DNA of 64,000 nt, from positions 1,039,539-1,103,538 of the forward strand of contig NW_006768780.1 in NCBI RefSeq assembly GCF_000204055.1. The letters are read 5' to 3'. The stretch's first letter is position 1; each line of letters starts with the position of its first letter. Source of the stretch: Melampsora larici-populina 98AG31 (Eukaryota > Basidiomycota > Pucciniomycetes > Pucciniales > Melampsoraceae). Below are positions 1 to 11,238 of the stretch, piece by piece. A model generated the notes under the pieces. It made no database searches, had not been told where the DNA came from, and was given only the letters and a program-made list of their open reading frames with translations. The position numbers and the translations under genes are program-made.

Positions 1-2208
1 GTGCTGTGAAATTATTAAAACTTACGTCTCTTGCATCGCTCAACCGTTTGAGGTAGTCAGCGTCAACGTTCCACCGCACTCCCCAGCCGGAAATAGGAGA
101 GGGTCCTTTGTAATCTAATTGCGCGGCCTTTGCCATGAACTCTTGACGCCTAGCAGAGCTCCTGGTGCATAGAGAGTTGAACTTCTTGGCCTGGGAATGA
201 AAAGATTAATTAGATTGATATCGATGTAGAGTGTAGGATAAAAGAACCCTTACTTTTCGAACAGCCCGAGCCACTGTAGAGTTCGGAACGGGGACATCGT
301 CATCAGAACCGTGGTCAGAAGTGTTGACGAGATGGCAATCAGTCAAATCTTCATCGAGTTCCTGATCATCTTGTTCGTCTTCAGAAGAATCGAACTGGAC
401 ATCTTCATCACCCTCATTAAGCATCATAGTAGGCATGGTTAAGGTAACTCCAGGTGGTGTCGTAGGTTTGATGTGTCCTGCGCTCATTCCCAAAGCTTTC
501 AGGCCGGCTTTAACAACTAACCCAATTTTGTGAGTGTAGCACTTAACCTGATTGACATCGTAATCCCAAGTCACTGGGTCGTCAGCTTCAGCAAACATAG
601 CTGATAGTTCGGCAGCCATGGTGCCATTTGCACTTCCAGAGTCGGTTGTCTGAGCCAACATGTAAGAGTAGAAATATCAAATTAGTTTTAAAGAAACAAA
701 TCATGAAAATTCATGAAATAATACGTATCTTTTTATGAAGTCCGTTGGCAATCAGGAATCGCCCAACCGGTTGAGCGAGGAGTCGGCCAGCATGGTGCCA
801 GGTGACCAGCTTGAGAGTGAGATGACGGCACCGAAAGTTCCAATTGTCATCGATGTAGGTCGCCGAGACGCCGATGAAAGCCTTACTTCGACCCTTGGTG
901 GTCCATACATCATATATTAGATTAAACTTACCCCTGTTCGACTGTAAGATAAGGACGAGATATGATCAATATAATGAAAAGATTAGAAAAGACAATAAAG
1001 AATTGAAACTAAATGACTTACACGAAGTTGTTCAATGACGGTGGTAGATAGCTCCGTATAGATTGCCTTGGCAGTCTCGGACGCCCAGGTAGTTCCTCGC
1101 ACATTGGCTGCACGGTTTGTTAACTTGAAAGCAGCTCTGAGGGCCGGGTCATTGAAGCGAGCAAAAGCAAGTGCGTGGCGGAGGAGCCATATCACTAAGA
1201 CGGTATTGAAGAGGTCAACACTAAAAGTAGATTGAGACAGAAAAGAATCCAGAGTGGATTGTGGATTGGTTGAAGCAACACGGACGATCTCGTCTTGCTG
1301 TTGTTTCCAGGTTCGAGGTAAGTCGAGACCATCTTGCCTCGCAAGGTGTCACATTCGGCACACAGGACAATCTTGTGCACCGTCTCGATGTGAATAAAGA
1401 TTGTAGTAGCTGCGCCTACCGCGTACATAGTATTCTCGACAATACTTACACCTATACTTACGAGGATCATCACCGTTCTAAGCAGGTCATAGGAAAATAC
1501 AAGATATTAGTTAAGACCTTTAAAGTTTTTGTTTGATGATCAAACAAAATGGTACTTACCTCTCCCTTCACATGAATAGGGGGATCGTAGTAAAGCAAAA
1601 GTTTACAAACCCGACCTTGCTCACGCTTGACACCAGGTGAGTGGACTACTTCTATATCAGAGTCTTGGTTCAGATCGAGTCCGGAGGGTACTTTGTAGTC
1701 CTTTGAAAGAGAAGGAATGAATAACAAAGACAGAAAAGATACAAAAAGTTAGAAAAAGGATGAACGGCCTGTGAAATCAAACAAACAAAGAACAACTACA
1801 TACCTCTTGTACTGTAACCTTGTTTTTCTTCTTCACTGGTGCTGAAGAAGATTGAGACGAGTTTGAACAATTACGAGAAATGGTGCTTTTTCTTTTTCCG
1901 GTTTTAGCGTTTCGATTAGGTCCTTTAGGAACCCTTTTTTTCAGATGCAGAGGGGTGATTTCCATGGGAGCAGGATCTAATCCGTCAGTCGTGTCGCTTC
2001 CTGATTCGTCAGGTTCGTCACTTGGTAATTGAAGAGCACGTCGGGAGTCCGGTGACTGCACGACATAGCCAGGACGAGGGCAAACCGGGCTACGAACTCG
2101 AAGGGATCGAGCTGAGGTCGTGGCAGGTAAAGGTAAAGAGAGAGTATTAGACTGGAGCTGTAAAGTGCTTTGGGTGTAACTTCTAGTATCGGCGGCAGGT
2201 GGACACAT
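1..2208 (-). pseudogene. hAT transposase, copy 1, partial at the left edge, one nonsense codon
   Basis: This is a multi-exon transposase on the minus strand, with its ATG at 2206-2208. The visible order is a basic, Ser/Pro-rich N-terminus; a BED-like segment ending in SHRDG...CPVC; an alpha-helical part (RHALAFARFNDPALRAAFK); the catalytic core with YDVWTTKG (first Asp) near 910; and TTDSGSANGTM after the intron at 662-728. The C-terminal hAT dimerisation region is beyond the window. In the frame aligned with copy 2 there is a TGA at 1349-1351 just after the BED-like segment, where copy 2 is open. Unless that stretch is intronic, the copy is inactive. An acidic insert (EDEQDDQELDED) lies between about 300 and 420, as in the other copies. 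Confidence 0.7.
662..728 (-). other. Candidate AT-AC intron in hAT copy 1
   Basis: On the minus strand the exon ends AAAAAG and the interval begins ATACGT and ends CTCTTAC, directly before ATGTTGGCTCAG. A branch-like ACTAAT lies inside. It is 67 bases long and phase 0. The same position is interrupted in the other two hAT copies. No GT-AG choice that I tried keeps the conserved TTDSG in frame. Confidence 0.55.
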
Positions 2209-2880
2209 GATTGAATGATGAAAGTGGAAAGGTTCAAGGATGAATGAGTAAACAAATGATCTACGAATCCGATCTAGATAATCAATTAGAGAAATCGAGT
2301 AAGGTTCTAAGAAGATCAGATGAAAGTGGAGAGGTTAAAGGATGAATGAGTAAACAATTCTAATAAGAATCCAATCTAGAGAATCGATAAGACAAATCGA
2401 GTAAGGGAAACTGAGGATAACTCACCTTGAAGTCGATCATATAGTGCCAAAGGCTCCACTTGGGATGGAAACAACAGCATGGCTTCAAGCTCGTGCTCAA
2501 GCCTGGCCGTGCTCAAGACTGGATCTGGGAGGCTGAGGTGGGCTAATGGTGTTTGTGATGTGATTGATTTGTTGGGGTGGAATTGTGAGGTGGTTGTTGT
2601 GTTCCGGGGGGTTGTCCGATTGGTATAATACAAATGTGAGGTCTGTATAAGGTATTTGTAGGCGCCCTTGGGGCACTCATATCGCTTTGACATGTATGGC
2701 GCTCTGAGGCGCTATGGCGCATCATAGCACAGCGATTTAGCACTATGTCAGATAGCTATAGCTAAGCGCAACCCCCGCTATAAGGCTAAAAGGAAAGCGT
2801 GAGCGGGGCGGCCGCTCCGCTACCGCTCCGCTGCCGCACTCTTGGGCGGAGCGGCGGTGGCGTTGTGGGCTGGTGAGAAA

Positions 2881-3433
2881 AGAACAGCATACAACAACAA
2901 CACGCATATATCCACAGACAGTAAAGAGGAAATCAGTCATGAAAGAAACATTGCAGTTCATCACTTCTATCTTGACATCTGTTGCTGAAAATTCAATCAT
3001 TGGCAGATGAACTCTATAATCTTTCAGATGCACCTTTTATAAGCTGGCCATGATCCCCGATGGTCCAAACAGCACAAATATGTAAGGATGCTTTGATTTG
3101 GTCTGGGAATCTGTATGGATTGGTAGTCATGATATGAAGCATGTTAAAGCTTGCCAAAACTTGGTTTTTTTCAATAACATTGCATTGGTGTTCATTAAGA
3201 GTCCGTATGTATATGTATTATCGTTTTTATACATATACATGAAGAAGAAGGATGTGTTTTAGATGCTTTGTGCGTGAGGTGTGTGTCCATGGTTTTGGCA
3301 CGATTGGACAAATTGAGAACAAAACAGACCACATGATATAAAGCAAGATGAGTAGGCGAGTGGAGGGGAGGAGACTTGATTTCAAGAAATGCAGGTTGTG
3401 GTTTGACTCTGAGAGCTGAGTTGAATTGAAAGA
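2881..3433. other. Intergenic, no gene seen
   Basis: The stretch is AT-rich and lies between the hAT subterminal region and the 3' end of the secreted-protein gene. The open frames are short and lack supporting motifs. The true right end of hAT copy 1 may lie in the first part. Confidence 0.4.
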
Positions 3434-4134
3434 TCATAAAGAGACAGGAGGGATCTTAGGAAGACTTCCTTTTTCTTCGACTTCACCAATTCTAATCTAT
3501 ATTTTCAAAGAAATATCAAGATGAAAAAGGTGAGCTTCTTGAAAAAAGAATTGAAAGAATCAAAGAAAGACAAACTTACCATAAGATTTGAAACAATTCC
3601 TGCAATCAATGTTTGATCTTTCTTTTCACCCAATGCAGCACCACAAGCACGTAAAGTTAATTTATTCCTAAAAATTACAAAACAACAACATTGTTTTTAC
3701 CAAATAAGTTTGAATTCAATTTCAACATATCAAAAAGGATTAAATGAATGAAAATAGGGAAAAAAAACTTACGTTACAAAATAAATTTGACCAACAGGGG
3801 TATTCTTATCATTTCTATCCCTAGCAGCAGAATTATTCTTGGCAGCAGCATCTCTACAATTTTTTAAAGCTTTCTTATCATTTTCAGACAGATTGGAATC
3901 TTTTGATAATTTTTCTATAACTTCTAAAGCATCTTTTGGAATTGTGATGACATCTTTGTCTTCGATTTTGCTAATCAATTCAAAGACTTTAGCACCTAAA
4001 GTGATTTGTTTTGGATCTATATTTGCATCTTTTATGATTTGTTGTCTGCTTTTTGCTGGTAATGGAGAAGTTAAAATCAAATCAAATGAAATTAACAAAG
4101 TGATTAAGAATCGTAAGTTGAAGTTTGAGTTCAT
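3434..4134 (-). CDS. Small secreted protein, candidate effector-type, function unknown
   Basis: Three exons (4134-3773, 3667-3580, 3496-3434) join through clean GTAAGT...TAG and GTAAGT...ATAG introns into a 170-residue protein. Residues 1 to about 22 form a classical signal peptide (NFNLRFLITLLISFDLILTS), followed by PLPAKSR. The mature part is helical, Lys/Asp/Asn-rich, and has only two cysteines (KNCRDA and LRACGA). I see no known domain, no membrane segment after the leader and no GPI signal. Small, cysteine-poor secreted proteins are common in rust secretomes and some act as effectors; that role here is inference only. It is isolated between transposable elements. The start is supported by the leader beginning at this Met. 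Confidence 0.75.
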
Positions 4135-5346
4135 GATTGAAGTTCTTTTTTCTTATCTTGATAAATCCACAATTGTCAAAATTGTACAAAATCACAAGAT
4201 ATTCAAAAATCACTTGTAGAGAATTGGTGATGCGTTTTAGTATGAAAAGGAAACTGGAGTAAGCTTTTGTTGATTTGTTTGTGCGTAAGAAAACTTGAAA
4301 TTAAAGATTTATGAATATTTCCTCGCAGGCTGGCTCGCCGAGAGGTACTTTGTTAGGTTACGAGGAAGTAAAGTTCAATGTTTTCTTCAAAGATTCAAAA
4401 TTAATCACAATGATATGTAGAATTATGTATAGATGACGAGTAAAAACGTTATAGAAGGGATACAGTCCATGATTATACCAATTTTGTCGGAGTCAAAAAT
4501 GCCGATGATTTCATGCTGAGGACGACCGAGATTTGACAATCGACTGCATCACAATCGGTTGCTATCGCTAGCTTGACAATGGTCTTTGAAGCGACAATAA
4601 TAAATCCTTTGAAAGAAGTAAGAGTCTCGGCCCCTTTTTGATTGCTAACCAACATTGCTCAATCACGTTGTTGAACATTTTGAAATTCAACATGTGGCTT
4701 TCCTTTCACTTTGAAAGTCCAAAACACCTGCTGTGACTTTACACCCTCACAAGTTTAATCGTGGTCTTCTCGGTTACCAGTTCTCCTTTCCTGTCATCAA
4801 TTTGAAAGATTTTTTAATCTTTTAAATCTCTCGGTCACCGACTCTCAGGGAGCTTGAAGTCGAGTTGGCCAAAGGACCTTTGCCATAGCCACACCCCTTG
4901 CATGAGAGTAAAGACCCGTTGTCCCAACTTGAGGTCAAAGCATCACAGGATTCTTAAACCTCGTTATACTTTAGGAGGAATCTAATATCTGAGTTGAGAA
5001 GAAGCAGGACCCGCTCCCCACCATCAGGTTCATGTGAGATAAGGCAAGGGAAATTGTATGAGGATGTGTGGATGAAATCTGTGATCATTGCTCGAGAGTC
5101 TTTCTTGTAGGGAATTTCACTTGGGCTGTGTGTTTGAGTGATTGAAAAAGTGATATCTGGAAATAGTTTTACATTTCATATTACTAGAGAACAGACGGGC
5201 ATGCCCGCAATAAGGGAGCGGGCAACCAATCACACATGCTTGTATAGAGATGTATGATGCAGTTGGTTTATTCCAATAAATGGACCATGGAAGTTGATAG
5301 ACATAGATCACGCCCTTCCTGTCAGTGTTGGCAATCAATTACAATA
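4135..5346. other. Intergenic, no gene seen
   Basis: The stretch contains the upstream region of the secreted-protein gene and unrecognised AT-rich DNA. Short frames on both strands show no motif, no leader and no exon chain. I see no tRNA or other structured RNA. Confidence 0.4.
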
Positions 5347-5567
5347 AGGGTACTCAAAGTACTATGTGGCGCCGCATATCTGGCGTCACATACTTTTCAA
5401 ATTTCATTTTTGACACGGAAATTACCATAACAAGTTGAAGAAAAGGACATATTGAATTATATTTGGAAAATTGTAATGTCAGTGTAGGTCATTTTGCCTG
5501 TCAAAAACAAAATTTGAAAGTATGTGGTGCCACATATGTAGCGCCACATACTTGCTTTGAGTACCCT
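5347..5567. mobile_element. MITE with long inverted repeats, flanked by TA
   Basis: The two ends are near-perfect inverted copies over about 60 bases: the left begins AGGGTACTCAAAG and the right ends CTTTGAGTACCCT. Each arm contains repeated TATGTGGCGCC / GGCGCCACATA words, so each is itself partly palindromic. TA lies immediately outside both ends (5345-5346 and 5568-5569), which fits a Tc1/mariner-type target duplication. The central part codes for nothing. Length is 221 bp. Confidence 0.75.
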
Positions 5568-6002
5568 TAATTTACTCTGATGCAAGAAGTATTCAGCCAT
5601 CATAGCTGAACCACAAACAACTTGCACAGTAGTCTGCTGGGGCTCAAACATCCCAGAGACCCCATCTCAGTCTTGTATTTTGGACAGTGGGCTGGTCAAA
5701 GAGACACCATGAAGCCCTGGATTGACCTTGAAAGATAGAAAAGCTTAGCTCCAAACTCTAGTGAGGAATTAAAGATAATCATACACCCCACTGTGCTTGC
5801 CCACTTCTCTTAGTTCCCAGGGGTCATCAAAATATAGAGATTGTGATTGTTGGGTAGCTGGTAGGTGCAGGTGTTTTGATTAACCAATGATGCTACCAAC
5901 CTGGTTCAAATCTCAGGACTATAACTTTTACTCTACATTGCTAATTTCCCTCATGTTCTGAAATCTAACCAACAAACAATAAGTTTGAGATATCAGAAGA
6001 TA

Positions 6003-6345
6003 TCAGGGGGAGAAAATCATTGCTGCCACTGGAGAATCCTCTGAGCTGATTGCATCAATAGCCACTGTGATTTCGCACAGAGTCTTTTCAATCACATTGT
6101 TCTAAATACACAGAAAAAAGGTTTTGAAAAAGAATGAAATGAATCAGTACATCATATCAAGAATGAGAAGGATAACATAAGAAAGCTTACCATTTGATCA
6201 ATATCCACCTGATCCTTGGGATTTGTCACAAATAGAAACACACCATATTTCTTTTTAGAAGTCTTGAGGGCTGTGTTGCACTGCGTTGCAGCAAGTTTTG
6301 GTTTTGTTGTATGTTTCGAGTAAAGACTTGTCATTTTTGAGATAA
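6003..6345 (-). CDS. C-terminal exons of an unrecognised gene, possibly split by the hAT at 6359
   Basis: Two minus-strand exons can be joined. The first, ending at 6191, reads KKKYGVFLFVTNPKDQVDID then QM. The second, 6101-6003, starts NNVIEKTLCEITVAIDAISS and ends at a TGA. The donor is GTAAGC, the acceptor ATTTAG, and the phase is 0. The upstream end is uncertain because the hAT element begins 14 bases further on. Open segments on the same strand continue beyond the hAT (11240-11440), so a host or repeat gene may have been interrupted. I recognise no family. Confidence 0.35.
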
Positions 6346-6358
6346 TTGTGGATGGAAG

Positions 6359-6376
6359 CAATTCTGGCTCGCAGCG
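6359..6376. repeat. Left terminal inverted repeat of hAT copy 2
   Basis: The 18 bases CAATTCTGGCTCGCAGCG match the inverted right end perfectly. They are preceded by ATGGAAG, repeated directly after the right end. Confidence 0.9.
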
Positions 6377-6763
6377 CTGCGCAGCGCTGCTAGCCGTAGA
6401 TCGGGCAGCGCAGCTGAATCCCAGGACCCTCGAGCCTGGTAGCTCTAAGGTCAGCTGTGAACAATGTTTGGGACAAAAAAACAGCTGAAAACTCAACTCT
6501 GCTCGCGCAGCGTTTCGCAGCGCTGCAAGCAAAAAAGAAACGTTTTTTTTTAAAAAAAATAATAAATTTTCTTAGAAGTAGAGTGATAGTAAAGACAGTA
6601 GAGAAAGTGGCATGTAAAGGTAAGTCAATGAGCGTAAAGAAATGAAAACATAAAAAAAAGAAACAACATCTCAAATTTATTGTAGGAGATTTCTAAACGC
6701 TAAACGAGTGTAAAGAAAAAGAGAAAAAAGTAAACAAAGTAAAGAGAATAAATGAAATAAGAA

Positions 6764-9700
6764 CTAAAATTTATTGTTTCTGGGTTTCTTTTTAAGTGCC
6801 TTCTTCCCAAACTCGAGTACTTTACTGACTTCACCAAAGTCCCCAGTGAGAGGTATGCCCTCATTGGCCCAGATCTGACCGCTGACGGTCATCTCTATCA
6901 TTCGAGGGGCCATTGAACCCCGATCAGCCGTGCAGACTCGTCCAGCGACCGAGAAAGATTGTTCGGGCGCACCGGAGGCCGCTGGAGTGGCGAGGTAATC
7001 CTGAGCCAGTACTGCCAAAACTGGGTATTTGCCCGCGTGAATCTGAATATTGATGATTAGCAAAGAAGATTGACTTGGGGGAAAAAAATGAATCACTTAC
7101 TTTCCACCAGTCCAAAGCGCATTGTGGATTGTTCATATCCGGAGACACCATTGGGTCGATACCTTGAAGGTATCGCTCAAGTTCATTGAGTTTGGTCGAA
7201 GCAGCAACTTCGTTGTAAAAGTTCAGAAACTCCGTTATAGACGGTTCATCATCATTGCTGACAGTAGTATTGATTGGACTTGAAGTAGGTAAGTGAGAAA
7301 GTTGCTCTCGAACATCTGGTGAGTCGCGTTGTGATGTGAAAACGGTTTGTAATAAATCTTGAGCTCGATCGCGGTGGCGAGATGAATGTGGAAATGCATG
7401 AGAGAAGAATTTAAGTCGTAGCCCGGGGTGAAAGACAGTTGCCAGAACTATAGTATCACAAGCCAGTGATTCATCCAAGTACGTGTTGATCTTACTTATC
7501 ATCACGTCCACCATTGGATACAATGGATCATTACTGTGCATCTTCCTTAATCGCTCCTCCATAGAGGAGTTGAGCTGGACATACTTAACCAGTACCATGC
7601 AGCCAGTGGGTTTATCCCCCTCCATCTCTCGAGTCAGCATTTTGATTGGCTGTGAGAGATGGAATCTATGGTGAGAAAAGATTACAAAAACAAAAATAAA
7701 AATGAAAAACTTACTGTGAGGATGTCCAAAATATCTCTCATAGCTTGCCAATCCTTCACGGAGAAGGTAACTTCTTCAAAATAACCGTGACCTTTACCAT
7801 CCTTCCTTGGACGACGCTTCTTTGAGAGAACCTCGGTCAAATCTTCTCTCATTACTTTATCTACCAGCTGAAGCATTGATTGAAATCAGTTAGAGTTTAG
7901 AAAGAAATACAATAGAGACAAAGTCATACCTCTCGCGCTGCCCACATTCTCTCCCAGCGTTCGGCGCGAATACCCCATCGTATGCCATGACCTGACAACA
8001 GCGCCTTGAGTGGGCGTAATCCTTCTGATGTACGCTGAGTGTTTGCTCGAACTTGGCGCCGGTTGAAATCGGCTCGGTGAGCAGATGACCAAGTGAGTTT
8101 TTTGTTGACCGAATCCATCTGAACCAGAAGGAAAAATTAGAACTTATATGAAAAGTAGGAAATATAAGAGAGGCACTTACGTCTTTGGTCAGCTTCTTCA
8201 TGTAAGTATCACCTAGAAGGTATGCTTCCTTGCGTCGTCCATAATACTCTGGCTCGTCCTCTTGCTCGGCATCCTCATCGTCAGGATCGGCGTTTGATTG
8301 GTCGTCAGATTGATCACTGCTGTGACTGCTTTTGGATTCCCATTCTTCGCCGTCTTCACTATCCACCACACCTTCCTCAAGCACAAGTTGTTCGCATCCC
8401 TCTTCGTCTTGTAGTTGCTCGTTGTCTTCATGAATAACAGCCATTACCTCAAGTTGTGGAAACCTACCTAAAGTGGAATGTCGGACACGATGGGGCTTCA
8501 TCCCAAGCGCATCAAGCCCGGCTTTAACAATCAAGCCCATTTTATGACAAAAACATCTAATGGCCATCTTCTTTGGATTCCAGACAAAGTCGTGGCCTGA
8601 TTGGATACCTTGTTCGGCCAGCTGTCGATGCATTTCCCGCTCGAGAGTAAAGTTATTGCTGCCTGAGTCCGAAACATTTGCAAGCATGTTTAATTCAGAC
8701 TTATGTCAGTATTCAAAATCTAATCAAATAAAAATATAAAATACAAAACTTTGAAATAATTAATAGCAGACTTATCTTCTGATACAAATTGTTCTTTTTC
8801 AAGATTGCTACCATTGGCTCGGCAAGCAAAGTCCCCTGATGATGCCAGGCGACAAGCTTGAAGGTCAAGTGTCGCACTACGTACTTCCAGTCGTTTGTAA
8901 CAAAAGAGATCAAAGCGCCGATGAAGGCGTGAAGGTTACCTTTGACTGTCCATACATCTTGTATGAGACAAAACTTGCTAGTTAGGTTCTGCAAAAATAA
9001 ATATAACTTAGGATAAGTTATATTTATTTGAGCATGAGTCAATAAATATAACTGAAAACTCACCTTGATCTCCTGATCAATCACTGAACCACGCAGTGAT
9101 AAGTACAAACTTTTGGCCTCATCTGCCACCCACTTTCGCCCAAATACACGGGCATCAGGTCGTAACCAATGGATGATGGATTTGAGCATGGGATCTTTGA
9201 TTCGCTTGAACGGGAGCGCTTGAGACACCTGCCAAACGGCCAGGCATTGGTTGAGAGTTCGATTGGTAAAGGCCGGCGCTGGGATGACGAAAGCTGAAAG
9301 GGACCCTTGGTGATTTTCCTGAAGACGCTGAGCACGGAGTTGTGAAACCGTGGGAGGAAGCTTGGCACCTTTTGCGATCGCCTCCTGACGACGAATACAG
9401 CCAGCACCAGACTTACCAGGTGCATTGCTCCCATCACGGTGCACCTTGAGATTGGATCGTGAACTGCCGCTGATTTGAACAATCTTGGCACACATGAGAC
9501 AAGTGTAGGACAGGTGAGGTCCATCCAAAGGCTACAAACCGTTTGAATATCAGGGTTAGTTGATGGGATCGGAGGGAAAACATGGTTATAGATAGAAAAA
9601 GAGAAGAAAGGTACATACGTCTGGCTGTCCAAGGTGGTTTACACCATGTTCGGGCGGACCATAATAATCGTATGGACTGTCAAATTCGATCTCAGCGGGC

Positions 9701-10204
9701 TGATTGCGTTTTCGTTTTCGAATACGCTCGTTATCTTCATCTGAATCTTGTGCCAAGTCCACTTGGGGCGGTGGACTTGGATCCTAGAGGGTTTCGACGA
9801 TGAAATCAATCAGTAAATATACAGAAAGTATGAAAGAATAAAACTTACTCTTACAACCAACGTTTGAGTTGTCTGAGCCCTTGGTCGGCGTGGACGGCTG
9901 GCCATACTTGAGTTGCCTATCTCATGATCTGAGACCGAGGCCGAGCGTCCTTGGTTTTGAGTTTTCTTTGAGTGACCTGTGCCCTGAATAACAAAGGATA
10001 GGAGTAATGGAAAGTCAAACGATGAATCAGATTTGTGGATGAAGAATTTGAAACAAATGAGTCACTTACTTGTGAGCTGGCCTGAGCCCTCGATCGGCGC
10101 GGACGAGTAGTCACAGACTTGACAATCTCATCATCTGCACCCGAGACAGAGACTGAGCGTTCTCGGTTTCGGGGGTGGTTTGAGGTGCCGGTGCTCTGAT
10201 TCAT
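6764..10204 (-). CDS. hAT family transposase, apparently intact
   Basis: This is the cut-and-paste transposase of the enclosing element. It starts at the ATG at 10202-10204 and runs through about nine exons to the TAG at 6764. The order is: a duplicated basic exon (RPRRSRAQ, RPRRPRAQ); a BED-type zinc finger (CLMC near 9485, then KVHRDG and GAGC); a helical part; the catalytic core LIQDVWTVKGNLHAFIG (first Asp) and VSDSGSNNF after the intron at 8688-8775; an acidic insert (8210-8420); and the RW region. It ends with the C-terminal hAT dimerisation domain (LDWWK, YPVLAVLAQDYLATP, EQSFSVAGR) near 6900-7130. The catalytic Glu was not pinpointed. Each exon is open and introns are mostly GT-AG. 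The start is the most upstream Met in the duplicated-exon frame; an extra 5' exon is possible. Confidence 0.85.
8688..8775 (-). other. Candidate AT-AC intron in hAT copy 2
   Basis: On the minus strand the exon ends TATCAGAAG, the interval begins ATAAGT, contains TACTGAC (branch-like) and ends AAAC before ATGCTTGCAAATG. Removing these 88 bases places six residues between the Lys and the Asp of VSDSG, the usual hAT spacing (compare KILxxTTD). GT-AG alternatives nearby shift the frame or meet stops. Confidence 0.6.
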
Positions 10205-11213
10205 GATGATAGATGAAAGACAAGAAGATAATAGATGATAGATGAAAGACAAGAAGATGAAGATAATATAATCTTCATTAGTATTGATTTATTAAGAGTT
10301 TGAAAGATAAAAAAAACTTACTCGAAACATGGAAACCAAAGAACGAGCCGGTTCTCCAAGATCTAGACCTCCTGGTAGGGAGGCCGAGCGCTCACGACGT
10401 CGATGAACATGTTCATCTCATACGTCCCTACCCAGCCCTAAGTCGAAAAGGCCACGGCGAGAATCAGAAGACGGCACGATCATTCCAGGTGCTGGTCTAG
10501 CTGGTGTAACTACTCAAGAGGACCGGCGAGGTAGGGGGGTTGTTCCATCATCGGTCTCGTAGCCCGATGACACAAAAGAAGTAAGAGTGGTTTGCTTGTT
10601 CATGATTGGATGGAGAGTTAATAGAAGATACTAAGGTGATTGGTATAGAATTCGAATGACAAGTAATGGCAAAAGGGACAGAATAAGCTCAATGATTAAC
10701 ACTGAGAGTTGATGAGATTGTCAGATTGAAAGAGAAACGTACGTTTATATCATAAGATACTTGTTTGGTCCACGGTAACGAGGGGAGGGATAGGACGAGC
10801 CACTGATGGTCGAGGTGATATGATATTGAGATCCTGCCACATGGAAACTCCATGTGGCGGGATCCCTGGAGATAAATTCGGATGGGGTTGTTCATAGAGG
10901 TGTGAGATGGAAAGGCATCAATCAAAAAGAAAATAAAAGTTCGAGCGGTGGCTTGATTATTGGATGGCTTGAGCTGGAGTTGGGATGGTGAATGGTGGTA
11001 CAGGGTACTGGAAGAAGGTGAACGGTGGTACAGGGCAGGTTGTAGGTTAGCGTGGGGAAACCAGGAGCTGGGTTTATCAGCGGACAGCGCAGCACCGACA
11101 TTCGGGCCGGCCGGAATGTCAGCTGAAAACGAAGCACCCCGGGGCCAAGCTTCCGGGTCGACGGAGCGGCTGCGCCGGGCGCTGCGCTCCGCGCTGCTCT
11201 CCGCTTCTGCCTA

Positions 11214-11231
11214 CGCTGCGAGCCAGAATTG
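11214..11231. repeat. Right terminal inverted repeat of hAT copy 2
   Basis: CGCTGCGAGCCAGAATTG is the exact inverted copy of the left end and is followed by ATGGAAG. Confidence 0.9.
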
Positions 11232-11238
11232 ATGGAAG

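Larger units (their letters stand above)
1..2880 (-). mobile_element. hAT DNA transposon, copy 1, cut by the left window edge
   Basis: The interval carries a hAT transposase reading leftward, followed on its upstream side (about 2660-2880) by a GC-rich block of short GCGC/GCGGAGCGG words. That block resembles the subterminal region of the complete hAT copy at 6359-11231. The right end is estimated from this GC-rich block because no TIR could be paired: the other end lies outside the window. The element is related to the copy at 30-34 kb; both have similar N-terminal exons and similar TTDSG segments. Superfamily assignment is firm, boundaries are not. Confidence 0.75.
6359..11231 (-). mobile_element. 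Complete hAT DNA transposon, copy 2, with TIRs and target duplication
   Basis: The left end begins CAATTCTGGCTCGCAGCG and the right end is its exact inverted copy (18 of 18 bases). ATGGAAG lies immediately outside on both sides (6352-6358 and 11232-11238). If the terminal G is shared, the duplication is the 8-bp GATGGAAG expected for hAT elements. GC-rich repeats such as GCAGCGCTGCGC lie just inside both ends, as expected for subterminal transposase-binding regions. The 4873-bp element carries one multi-exon transposase reading leftward with no nonsense codon noticed. It looks young and potentially autonomous. Confidence 0.9.

Noticed and set aside
662..728. U12-type (minor spliceosome) intron
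   Set aside because: The donors are ATAAGT or ATACGT, not ATATCCTT, and no TTCCTTAAC branch is seen, so a U2-type AT-AC reading is preferred.
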